From positions 1 through 33,914 of the IMG/VR virus record IMGVR_UViG_3300043540_000009: 33,914 nt of DNA; one strand, written 5' to 3'. The position numbers were made by a program, and so were the translations under genes. Position 1 is the first letter of the stretch; each line of letters begins with the position of its first letter. Below the pieces are notes generated by a model. It was given only the letters and a program-made list of their open reading frames with translations, was not told the DNA's origin and ran no database searches. The DNA comes from a virus. This document shows positions 20,932 through 28,365 of the stretch, one piece after another.

Positions 20932-22480
20932 TCTTTAGTTCGTCCTCTAGGGCAGTGAGCTTCTCGTCGTTGAAGTCAGCCATCGAATCTTCGGTAGGAG
21001 TTGTTTCCTCGAACAACGAATTGAACGTGTTCGTCTGGTCTGGTCGTCCAAAGCTAATGGAGTCTAAGAACAACTTGTTATCCTCGATCATCTTGCGTGG
21101 ATCCGGATTAGCGGGATCCAGCAATTGCTTCACGAAGTCGTTGAATATAAGGATGCTGCCTGGGACAAATGGGCTAACCTCGTTAGCTGTGGAAGTCTTA
21201 CGTTCCTTTGTCCAGTCCTTATAACTGACGTTGGTGCGTTCGTATTCGATATCGGCTAGGCGGTTAATTTCCTGCACTGCCTGGATATGATTGTACACAT
21301 TATGCGACATATAAAGTGCATATGTAAATACGTCCCAGCTTGTCTTGCTTTCCTTACCATTTCTGTTCAAATCACCCACGCCTAACGCGCAGATGTCACC
21401 AGTGGTAAGTCTTTCCATAATCGGACTTTGGAAAGGCATTGCGTAGTCAGTACCCTTAAGGTGCTTCTCGTCTACTGCCGGGTCCATGGAATACGTCAAA
21501 CGTTTCGCACTAAAGGTATTATAGTTGTAAGCCAGTCCGTATGCAACCGCAACGAATGGACTTGCAGCATCGAATGAGCAAGTGATGTTTGGATTGTCAT
21601 GCTTTCTTAGCTGACGCATGATGGAAGTCAAGTAGCATGCCCAGTCCAGGCGACCAATACCCAGAAAGTGGATCCAGTCCTTACCTTCTAGTGCGTTGTT
21701 TTCGCGCAAGTCAAGAACTCTATTCAGCAATGTTGGCATATGGCGCATGTTGATACCTGCGAACGCATATCCTTCCAGTGTACGATCTCTGGAGTAACCC
21801 ATTGCTTCCACGACATCTGCGTTGCTGTACGGAATAACTCTGTCAAACCAGGTTTTGGAATTGGTCGAGTCACTTCCAGACAGAACGTTAAGGAACTTTG
21901 TCTTTCCAGGTGTACGATTCTTCAAGAAATATTGAAGATTGATTTCTGTGATGTCTAAAGTGTCCTCGAATTTTGTCAGACCTGTTTTTTCACTGAAACC
22001 CGGTGCGGCTGCGAAAGCTGGAATATCCAGCGTCATTGACCAGTCGAATGAGTACTCGAGGTACTCCATGATGTCCTTACGGAGGGCATCTCCTTCTGGT
22101 CCTCGCACAGTTGTCCAGTCACACTTGATGACACCTTTAGCAACCTGGAATCCTCCGGAGTCGCCAATGAGGACAGTATTCTTTCTGTCCCGACCGTGAA
22201 CCATTGGTTCGGATTTAGCACACTTCTGAAGGTTTCTGTCTGCATGTCCAGCCGAATAAAGGCACCATTTGTAATAGAAATAGGAATCGTCTTTCCTGAG
22301 AAAGTTAAGCCCTTCGGCACCGAATTCGAAACCTTTAGGTAGTCTACCCTCGGGCATGTAATAATCTGGTTTGTTATGAATTCTTCCGAGAGTATCAGTG
22401 TAGAATCCGCTAAGGGCAGGGAGGTAGATAGCCCATCCGCCTTTTTCGTGTCGCTCGGTGAAGTTGACTCTGTTTGCCAT
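20924..22480 (-). CDS. dpdA: DpdA-type DNA 7-deazaguanine transglycosylase (TGT-like), 518 aa
   Basis: Member of the tRNA-guanine transglycosylase superfamily of the phage DpdA type, which swaps guanine in DNA for a 7-deazaguanine such as preQ0. The conserved TGT block VLIGDSGGFQVAKG (with the DSGGFQ substrate-binding Asp) is at about 103-116. MTLDIPAFAA, GYAFAGINMRH, HFLGIGRLDWACYLTSIMRQ and CSFDAASPF follow; the Asp of the last block is the likely nucleophile position. A C-terminal extension of roughly 150 residues is helical and acidic, unlike bacterial TGT. QueE and a QueD-like gene nearby support the role. An out-of-frame ORF overlaps its first 448 nt. Confidence 0.88.
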   Translation of the reverse strand: MANRVNFTERHEKGGWAIYLPALSGFYTDTLGRIHNKPDYYMPEGRLPKGFEFGAEGLNFLRKDDSYFYYKWCLYSAGHADRNLQKCAKSEPMVHGRDRKNTVLIGDSGGFQVAKGVIKCDWTTVRGPEGDALRKDIMEYLEYSFDWSMTLDIPAFAAAPGFSEKTGLTKFEDTLDITEINLQYFLKNRTPGKTKFLNVLSGSDSTNSKTWFDRVIPYSNADVVEAMGYSRDRTLEGYAFAGINMRHMPTLLNRVLDLRENNALEGKDWIHFLGIGRLDWACYLTSIMRQLRKHDNPNITCSFDAASPFVAVAYGLAYNYNTFSAKRLTYSMDPAVDEKHLKGTDYAMPFQSPIMERLTTGDICALGVGDLNRNGKESKTSWDVFTYALYMSHNVYNHIQAVQEINRLADIEYERTNVSYKDWTKERKTSTANEVSPFVPGSILIFNDFVKQLLDPANPDPRKMIEDNKLFLDSISFGRPDQTNTFNSLFEETTPTEDSMADFNDEKLTALEDELKSE

Positions 22481-22653
22481 GTTGATTGATTATTCTTTAG
22501 TGTGTTTAATATTTCGTTATCTATCTCGGCGGCGATAGATTGTGCCAATATAGCGCCTATTTCGGCTTTTAAGGCTTCCCATTTTCGCCGCTCAAGTTCC
22601 TTCTTAGTATACTTGAGCCTATCGATAACCTTTTGTGCATCGTCGTCTGTCAT
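22033..22653 (-). CDS. Small protein whose frame runs on through dpdA, probably lost stop
   Basis: Only about the first 60 residues look genuine: MTDDDAQKVIDRLKYTKKEL, then ERRKWEALKAEIGAILAQSI and AAEIDNEILNTLKNN, a helical protein. From the dpdA ATG (22480) on, the frame reads a Ser/Thr/Pro-rich sequence typical of out-of-phase translation. Both other frames have a TAA just before dpdA. A one-base indel near 22485-22505 would therefore restore a normal end of about 60 aa. As sequenced, the ORF is 206 codons and overlaps dpdA by 448 nt. Confidence 0.5.
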   Translation of the reverse strand: MTDDDAQKVIDRLKYTKKELERRKWEALKAEIGAILAQSIAAEIDNEILNTLKNNQSTWQTESTSPSDTKKADGLSTSLPLADSTLILSEEFITNQIITCPRVDYLKVSNSVPKGLTFSGKTIPISITNGAFIRLDMQTETFRSVLNPNQWFTVGTERILSSLATPEDSRLLKVSSSVTGQLCEDQKEMPSVRTSWSTSSTHSTGQ

Positions 22654-23049
22654 TTACCATCCGCTAGCATGGGCATCATAATTTGTGACACAGACATACA
22701 CGTTTACTTTTCCGACATTCGGGATATCTGCATCTAACATCCAACCCTTGGTGTGGATATTAATTCCGGCAACGGGTGGCTTGCATTTGTTTGGGCCATT
22801 CACACCGTCGATAACCCATGGGCTCGGGCTATCATATTGAGACAGTGGAATGGAGATGTAATAGAACGGAATGTGTGGATTTTCCAGGCTGCCTGCAAAA
22901 TCCGAAAATTCTGCCTCTGCCCTAGTACGGGCCTTGCCCGATACCCACTCTGCAATCAACGCAAACTTAGCCCTTTCGGCTTGGTTGTCCTCGAAAATCT
23001 GCGTTTTCATTTCGTAGATTTCCTCGGTAGTGTACCGTCTCTTAGTCAT
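22654..23049 (-). CDS. Hypothetical protein, 131 aa
   Basis: A helical, charged N-terminus (TTEEIYEMKTQIFEDNQAER) and a beta-rich C-terminal two thirds (HIPFYYISIPLSQYDSPSPW; GKVNVYVCVTNYDAHASGW). No family is recognised. Its ATG is coupled to the clamp gene stop by TAATG (23047-23051), and its stop directly abuts the next ATG. Confidence 0.65.
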   Translation of the reverse strand: MTKRRYTTEEIYEMKTQIFEDNQAERAKFALIAEWVSGKARTRAEAEFSDFAGSLENPHIPFYYISIPLSQYDSPSPWVIDGVNGPNKCKPPVAGINIHTKGWMLDADIPNVGKVNVYVCVTNYDAHASGW

Positions 23050-23780
23050 TACTTGCTACGTGCTGGTAGAATATATGAATACTTGCCTGTGCCGCTGTCA
23101 ATGTCAATCTTCAGTGCGCCCATGTCCGAGAAGTTCATCTTGCATTCTGCGCTATCGCCCAGCTTCAAGATAGAAATTACTTGACTTAGTGGCCATACCC
23201 ACTGATGCTTCAATGTGCCAGTTACGCCTGTTGCAAACGGAATAACAGTTCTGTCTGTTGGACCGCTGCCGATCGAGAAATTCAGTGTGTCCTTGTCTAG
23301 CGACACAATGAATGTGCTTTCGAACGAACCAAGAACGCCAGTGAAGCTACTCAAGCGGCTAATGCTCTTCTTGGTAGGTTCAATTGTCACGTTCCATGTT
23401 GCGCCCTTAAACGGCGGAACCTTGATTTGCTCGTTTACCATTGTTTCGCTCATAAAGCGATAGTTGGATGTCAAGCCTGCCTTGTCGTCAAACAAAATTT
23501 CAGTAGGTACAGTAGCACCTGCGCGAACTTCGTCTACAACAGTAACATCCGAACCTTCATGCAAGTCGATGAAGCCTTTTAGAAATGCCATACGAGAGAA
23601 ACCGACGGTTGTTTCAATGCCCTTGATAGGCTGATACAACTCGCCGAAAATAACCACAGTCTTATCTGCATCAATTGCTTCGATCTTTGCGTCATTTGCA
23701 GTGCCGACCAACTTAACCATATCTATGAAACCTAATGAATAGGTGTGTTTAATAATATCTTTGAGGCTGTCAATTAACAT
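23049..23780 (-). CDS. 45: DNA polymerase sliding clamp (T4 gp45-like), 243 aa
   Basis: Processivity clamp that encircles DNA and tethers the polymerase; in T4 it also activates late transcription. The pattern fits the trimeric gp45/PCNA fold: an N-terminal domain with KLVGTANDAKIEAIDADKTV, then VVIFGELYQ and GFSRMAFLKGFIDL; a central loop; and a C-terminal domain ending ECKMNFSDMGALKIDIDSGT-GKYSYILPARSK. The length is close to gp45 (228 aa). AAGGA lies 6 nt before the ATG, inside the end of the HNH endonuclease gene (11-nt overlap). Its place next to the polymerase supports the call. Confidence 0.82.
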   Translation of the reverse strand: MLIDSLKDIIKHTYSLGFIDMVKLVGTANDAKIEAIDADKTVVIFGELYQPIKGIETTVGFSRMAFLKGFIDLHEGSDVTVVDEVRAGATVPTEILFDDKAGLTSNYRFMSETMVNEQIKVPPFKGATWNVTIEPTKKSISRLSSFTGVLGSFESTFIVSLDKDTLNFSIGSGPTDRTVIPFATGVTGTLKHQWVWPLSQVISILKLGDSAECKMNFSDMGALKIDIDSGTGKYSYILPARSK

Positions 23781-24444
23781 TTTTATTCCTTTTTCGTTGT
23801 TTAGATTCGGCGATCTTCCTTTTATGTTCTTCGGATAGCGTGCGCCCTGTCAGTGATTTTGAGATGTTTAACCTTGTTGTTTCGGATCGTGTCGACCCAA
23901 TGTGTATTTCCCTAATTTTCTCGATTGTTTCGGGCTCAACTGCATGCCCCATCTTAGATTCACTCATCTTAGAACATGTTTCATCGGAAAGTTTTCTTCC
24001 GGATAGCTGTTGACTCTTTAATTCCCTGAGATATTCTGCCTTCTCCTTTCCATATTGGTCTTCGTAAGTTAACCCCTTACGTTTTCCAATATTTCCTAAA
24101 CCAATATTTCTGCGATGTTCGGCGGAAAGGGTCCTGCCAGACATCGCTTCGGAGTAAGCACGTCTTACCCAAGCATATTCCTTGTTTAGAAACCTGCCGT
24201 GATGCCTATTGTCCACTGTCATTATATGGAGTGCATAGACTAGCTTGTATTCATTGGGATAAATCTTCACTAATAGTTGATGAGCCACATAATGCTCCTC
24301 AGGACGGAGTATGACTAAGTTATCTTCGCTATTATCGCCACCCATACATTTCGGTATGATATGGTGTTTTTCCGAATAACCTTCTATTAGTGCCCTGCTT
24401 TTTGCACGCAAGATTAGATCATCATAATGCTTTTTATAATCCAT
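23770..24444 (-). CDS. Free-standing HNH homing endonuclease, 224 aa
   Basis: HNH nuclease core at about 24-60: KHHIIPKCMGGDNSEDNLVI then LRPEEHYVAH. DNA-binding NUMOD3-like repeats follow (SAEHRRNIGLGNIG, SDETCSKMSESKMG, RSETTRLNISKSLTG, SEEHKRKIAESKQR) and a very basic end. It lies between the polymerase and clamp genes, a frequent site for intruding endonuclease genes in T4-like phages, and probably cuts in one of those genes in related phages. The ribosome binding site of the clamp gene is within its 3' end. Confidence 0.92.
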   Translation of the reverse strand: MDYKKHYDDLILRAKSRALIEGYSEKHHIIPKCMGGDNSEDNLVILRPEEHYVAHQLLVKIYPNEYKLVYALHIMTVDNRHHGRFLNKEYAWVRRAYSEAMSGRTLSAEHRRNIGLGNIGKRKGLTYEDQYGKEKAEYLRELKSQQLSGRKLSDETCSKMSESKMGHAVEPETIEKIREIHIGSTRSETTRLNISKSLTGRTLSEEHKRKIAESKQRKRNKNVN

Positions 24445-24481
24445 AATGCAGTATACAGAGTTGTTATGTGAATGTCAAATT

Positions 24482-27442
24482 TCAAAAGGCACTCATGTCG
24501 AACAAAGATTCGAACATTTCGTTTTGCTTGCTTGCTCTGGATAAGTCCCAGTTTAATACGCCTAACAAGTTTTCTACCTTCTTATCTACAATGCCTGCCA
24601 TCATTTCACTTTCGTCGAACGGCAGTGTAAGGAACCAATCCGGCAAGTGTACTTCGTCCACAGGATATGCAATGCTGGACAGATTGTTGTTTGAAGTTTC
24701 TTTCAACTTACAAACAATGACCTTCTGTCCGTCGATGATTTTCATCGCGTGCTGATCCTTGTGAATATCCTTTAGATTGTTCCAGGCCAGACTCGCTGTA
24801 ACGTGTCCGGGTACGTGCAAATTACCAACTACGCCGCCGCCTAGCTTCTTGTGCATTGCAGCCTCTAGCTTATCACGATAGTGAGAAAGTTTGTTAACTG
24901 CTCGTGGTGTACCCATCTGCCATGGCTTCAAAGCTTCAAACTTTTCCTTGAATTCTTTGATCTTAGCAATGACTGCATTTTCACCCTTGCCGGTCAGTGT
25001 ATCCATCAGAATGTCCGACAAGAACTGTTGTACCAGTTTAGGAGTATCTGCACGCTTCAAGTCCAAGCCCATAGCCTTAACTTTACCCGGCTTACCACCT
25101 ACGTCAAGTCTGATTCCGTCCTTGTCGAACATCAATACAGCGTAACGTTTCTTAACCATCCAGATGCCCGATTCAGACACAGTTTCGCGCGAGCTTGCAA
25201 TTACTCCAGTCGATCTCTTAATAGGTACATTGAGTTTCTTGTGAAGGAACTCAGGGAAGGTTGCGGATACTGCCTTAGCAAGGGCGTTGTAGGTATCAAT
25301 AATGCTTTCCTTTGTCCACTCAACCTCACCACGTTCAATTTCTTCTCTAAGAATAGGATATGCGGAGAAGTAACACGAATCGGTATCCCCATAGACAATA
25401 GCTTTGCCATAATGGTCATATTCCCCTGTAATCATTTCATTAGTCTTGGCAGCCATGTGCTTTGTAATGGTTCTGCCCGACAAGGTAGTTGACTGACCCA
25501 AACGCTGGTCGAAGAATCGACTACCAGCGTTCAACAGAGCGCCGTATGCAGAGTTCAGGTTAATCTTTTTCACCAATTGACGCTTGTCCCAATAACCGAC
25601 GATTCGCTTAAGGTCCTTTTGGTTACGGTGAATTGCCTTTCCATCCTTGACCATCAAATTGTGCTGGTTCATGTATTGGACGACACGCTTCTTGTGTCCT
25701 TCAGCAATAATTTCCTGCAATTTTTTGGGCTTGTAGGCCTCTGCCTCTGCATACGGGTTAGCCTTGGACTCGACATCGCTAATATCGTCATTTGTCCACA
25801 AATTATCCGGCACTTTGACACCGTCAATCTTGGGATTATCCTCGATGTCAGTGTAATTGGTCATGATTCCTTGCAGAGTCTTACGTTCGCTGTACCAGCG
25901 TGTTAGTAGACTCGGAATCACACCTTCGACGTCGGTGCGGAAAATAGTACCGTTGGCACTAATGCACCATGGCTGTCCACTGTTGAAAATCAGCTCACGT
26001 AATTCAGCACCAGTTACTTCAAAGCTCTGTCCATCTTCCATATCTAGCGTCAGCTTATGTGCTGCATCGCCTTCATAGAAATAGTCCATTTCAAGAACAT
26101 TGAATCTGTCGTTCCACCAGCCTGCGAATGTGTACTTGCTACCCTTAGCTTCGTATTCTGCAATTGCCGCATTTGTATCACTTAGTCGAATTTGACCAAT
26201 GATAGTTTCTGGACTCATGTTGAATGTACGGATAACAGATGGATACAGAGACTTCATGTCGGTTGAAGCAATGTATCTGTGGAAGCCCTTTTTTGGAGTT
26301 GCTACCCAGCCACCTGCCGCTCGGGTCGCTGTATTATCCTCGCCCTTGCCGCTGTGTTTCTTGTCCGGGCATACTTGACCCTTGCTGTGTGCTTCCATCA
26401 AGACGTTCTGGTCGGTAACTGCTACCGCGCCCATTGTTGTCTGGATTAATACGCAGCTAGAATGTGCAATAGAATTGGCAAGACCGATGAAGTCGAGCTT
26501 CTTGTCTAGCTTGTCCAGCAGCATTGTATCCTGAATGTTATATTCCAGGAACTTCTTGAAGTCGTCGTTGTAGAGTTCGTCCAGCGTACCCTCATATTGA
26601 ACCTTATTTTCGCCAAGTTCAATTTCGGCAATAGCATTCAGTGCATAGCTGTGACGTTCTTCGTAGTTGTATTTCTTGTAGAGCTGCATATAGTCCACAT
26701 GCACTCGACCGATCAAGTCATACGTAGGAAGTGTCTTACCACCACGTTCAAACTCACGCACCTTAGGCTCTTGTTCCCATAGGCATAATTTTCTTGCTTC
26801 GTGGCGACCTAAGACTTTCTTGATACGATTGACTGTGTAAGGAATATCGTATGGTTCGCTGTTCCAACCGCTAAGAATGTCGGCATCCTCAATGACTTCC
26901 ATGAAGGCATTAAGCATGTCTGCTTCTTTCTCGAAAAGCACTACGTTACCAACTTCTTCCGCAATTGCTTGTGCTTCATCCCAGGAAAGAGTTTCGGGAG
27001 GCACAGCCAAACAGATAACTTCGCCTAACCATTGCAGATAGACGGAAATGGATGTGATGTAGTTATTTGCATCCGACGCTTCTGACCAGCCTGACGATTT
27101 GTCAAAGCTGGTTTCAATGTCGAAGAATGCCACGTGCATGTTTGGAGCATCTATGTTGTGATAGTTTTGCTCCAGACATCTGAAGATAGGATCGACGTCG
27201 CTTTCCCATCTCTTGGAATTAAATGCAAGTGTTTTTAGCACCTTTTGTTTTTCAACAAATGTGCGTGGCACGATTTTCTTAACCGTGTCGCCATAGATAG
27301 ACTTATGACTACCCCTAGGATCGGACAGATAGAAATGATAATCAGGCGGATATTCCTTGTAAACACGTTTTCCGTTTACACGTTCTACAATCCTGATTAC
27401 TTCGCTATCACCGCCGCGTTTGAAAAATGCGTCAATGTAAAT
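24482..27442 (-). CDS. 43: Family B DNA polymerase (T4 gp43-like), no standard start codon, about 986 aa
   Basis: Replicative polymerase with 3'-5' exonuclease. The frame has no ATG/GTG/TTG at its expected head; ATT at 27442 (AGGGG 8 nt upstream) is the first usable codon and gives 986 aa. With it, the exonuclease motif FFDIETSF has D108/E110, close to T4 D112/E114. The N-terminal text (IYIDAFFKRGGDSEVIRIVE; YHFYLSDPRGSHKSIYGD) matches the T4 N-terminal domain. Polymerase motif A is DMKSLYPS (about 395), motif B KKINLNSAYG (about 625) and motif C YGDTDS (about 684-689). The GTG at 27271 would give a 929-aa protein lacking this domain. The stop region is followed by the HNH gene. Confidence 0.9.
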   Translation of the reverse strand: MYIDAFFKRGGDSEVIRIVERVNGKRVYKEYPPDYHFYLSDPRGSHKSIYGDTVKKIVPRTFVEKQKVLKTLAFNSKRWESDVDPIFRCLEQNYHNIDAPNMHVAFFDIETSFDKSSGWSEASDANNYITSISVYLQWLGEVICLAVPPETLSWDEAQAIAEEVGNVVLFEKEADMLNAFMEVIEDADILSGWNSEPYDIPYTVNRIKKVLGRHEARKLCLWEQEPKVREFERGGKTLPTYDLIGRVHVDYMQLYKKYNYEERHSYALNAIAEIELGENKVQYEGTLDELYNDDFKKFLEYNIQDTMLLDKLDKKLDFIGLANSIAHSSCVLIQTTMGAVAVTDQNVLMEAHSKGQVCPDKKHSGKGEDNTATRAAGGWVATPKKGFHRYIASTDMKSLYPSVIRTFNMSPETIIGQIRLSDTNAAIAEYEAKGSKYTFAGWWNDRFNVLEMDYFYEGDAAHKLTLDMEDGQSFEVTGAELRELIFNSGQPWCISANGTIFRTDVEGVIPSLLTRWYSERKTLQGIMTNYTDIEDNPKIDGVKVPDNLWTNDDISDVESKANPYAEAEAYKPKKLQEIIAEGHKKRVVQYMNQHNLMVKDGKAIHRNQKDLKRIVGYWDKRQLVKKINLNSAYGALLNAGSRFFDQRLGQSTTLSGRTITKHMAAKTNEMITGEYDHYGKAIVYGDTDSCYFSAYPILREEIERGEVEWTKESIIDTYNALAKAVSATFPEFLHKKLNVPIKRSTGVIASSRETVSESGIWMVKKRYAVLMFDKDGIRLDVGGKPGKVKAMGLDLKRADTPKLVQQFLSDILMDTLTGKGENAVIAKIKEFKEKFEALKPWQMGTPRAVNKLSHYRDKLEAAMHKKLGGGVVGNLHVPGHVTASLAWNNLKDIHKDQHAMKIIDGQKVIVCKLKETSNNNLSSIAYPVDEVHLPDWFLTLPFDESEMMAGIVDKKVENLLGVLNWDLSRASKQNEMFESLFDMSAF

Positions 27443-27445
27443 TTT

Positions 27446-27643
27446 CTATTCCCCTAGATGCTGGACATTTTCTGCCCGGAAGGTATTTTGTTGGTTTACT
27501 GTGAAGGTGACTTGATCGCCTTCTTTGAAGAGGGTCTCAGACTTGAAGGCATGCTCATCAGTTCCACATGCCAACACTCCGAATTGTAATTCTGTGCTAT
27601 AACCTAGCACAATTCCAATTTTGGGAGTGCGCCCCGATATCAC
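27446..27643 (-). CDS. Cold-shock-domain-like OB-fold protein, 65 aa, GTG start
   Basis: The start is at GTG 27643, sharing GTGA with the dsbA-like stop. Sequence KIGIVLGYSTELQFGVLACG, then a LFKEGDQVTFTVNQQNTFRA-ENVQHL ending follows the five-strand pattern of cold-shock proteins (G-x-V ... GFG ... L-x-EGD-x-V-x-F-x-V ... A-x-NV). The RNP aromatic residues are only partly kept, so RNA or ssDNA binding is likely but not certain. It ends 3 nt before the polymerase frame opens. Confidence 0.5.
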   Translation of the reverse strand: MISGRTPKIGIVLGYSTELQFGVLACGTDEHAFKSETLFKEGDQVTFTVNQQNTFRAENVQHLGE

Positions 27644-27891
27644 CCCAACCCCGCGGCCTTGTAAAGGTCTTCGAGTTCGTCCCAATCTTCCCGTGCATCA
27701 TTCATGGTACCCTTATGGCATACCTTGATTAGCTTATTGAGTTGTGCTGGTTTTACTTCGAGTTCTGAAGCGATAGCTTTTACAGTATCGTTCAGACCCT
27801 CTTTCAAGTCCTCGCATTCTTGGAGGACTTGTGCCCCGTCTTTGACAAGTTGCTTCAGACGAGCAACGTTTTCGGGTGTTAATTTCGCCAT
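27640..27891 (-). CDS. dsbA: DsbA-like dsDNA-binding protein, 83 aa
   Basis: Resembles T4 DsbA, an 89-aa dsDNA-binding protein that binds near late promoters and assists late transcription. The matching part is the C-terminal helix pair LNDTVKAIASELEVKPAQLN-KLIKVCHKG followed by an acidic stretch (DAREDWDELEDLYKAAGL). It is all-helical, small and charged. A strong AGGAGT ribosome binding site lies 4 nt before the ATG, and a sigma70-like promoter 44 nt upstream. It heads the replication operon. Confidence 0.65.
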   Translation of the reverse strand: MAKLTPENVARLKQLVKDGAQVLQECEDLKEGLNDTVKAIASELEVKPAQLNKLIKVCHKGTMNDAREDWDELEDLYKAAGLG

Positions 27892-27934
27892 TATGACTCC
27901 TGTGACTTTTGTTGCATTACTTACCTATTTTGTA

Positions 27935-27963
27935 AGTCTACTGCATTTCGTCGTGAAAGTCAA
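27935..27963 (-). promoter_or_regulatory. Sigma70-type promoter before the replication operon
   Basis: Minus strand TTGACT (27963-27958), a 17-nt spacer, then TAGACT (27940-27935): 5/6 and 4/6 matches to -35 and -10 with ideal spacing. It lies in the 75-nt gap between iscU and dsbA and would let the host polymerase transcribe dsbA, the CSD gene, polymerase, HNH and clamp early in infection. Confidence 0.5.
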
Positions 27964-27966
27964 ATA

Positions 27967-28365
27967 TTATTCTTTGCAGGCGCAGCGGGCAGCTTCTTTG
28001 CCCTTATAATCTTCAATTGCGGCCTTTACTGCATCTTCGGCAAGAATTGAACAATGTATCTTAACCGGAGGTAACGCAAGCTCTTCTGCAATTTGAGTAT
28101 TCTTAATGCTTCCGGCTTCGTCAAGCGTCTTACCTTTGACCCATTCCGTAACAAGAGAACTGCTGGCAATCGCCGATCCGCAGCCGTATGTCTTAAATTT
28201 CGCATCTGTGATAATACCTTCAACGACTTTAATTTGAAGTTTCATTACATCGCCACAGGCTGGTGCGCCGACCATGCCTGTACCTACGTCATTGTCGTTC
28301 TTATCTAGTGAACCCACATTGCGTGGATTTTCGTAGTGATCGATAACTTTTTCGCTGTATGCCAT
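27967..28365 (-). CDS. iscU: Fe-S cluster scaffold protein IscU, 132 aa
   Basis: Nearly the full proteobacterial IscU sequence is recognisable: MAYSEKVIDHYENPRNVGS, GMVGAPACGDVMKLQIKV, FKTYGCGSAIASSSLVTEW, AEELALPPVKIHCSILAEDA. The cluster ligands are C37, D39, C62 and C105 with H104, and the HscA-binding LPPVK (98-102) is intact. One residue is missing around 48-50 compared with E. coli, and the tail carries two extra Cys (AARCACKE). IscU receives sulfur from IscS and iron, and passes [2Fe-2S] or [4Fe-4S] clusters to target proteins. It sits between phage genes, coupled by TAATG to the upstream gene. This is strikingly bacterial in sequence and unusual for a phage. Confidence 0.96.
   Translation of the reverse strand: MAYSEKVIDHYENPRNVGSLDKNDNDVGTGMVGAPACGDVMKLQIKVVEGIITDAKFKTYGCGSAIASSSLVTEWVKGKTLDEAGSIKNTQIAEELALPPVKIHCSILAEDAVKAAIEDYKGKEAARCACKE

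Noticed and set aside
20924-22480. Bacterial tRNA-guanine transglycosylase (Tgt) for the 518-aa protein
   Set aside because: It keeps the DSGGFQ block but lacks the Tgt C-terminal zinc site (CxCxxC) and carries a different long C-terminal extension, as in DpdA.
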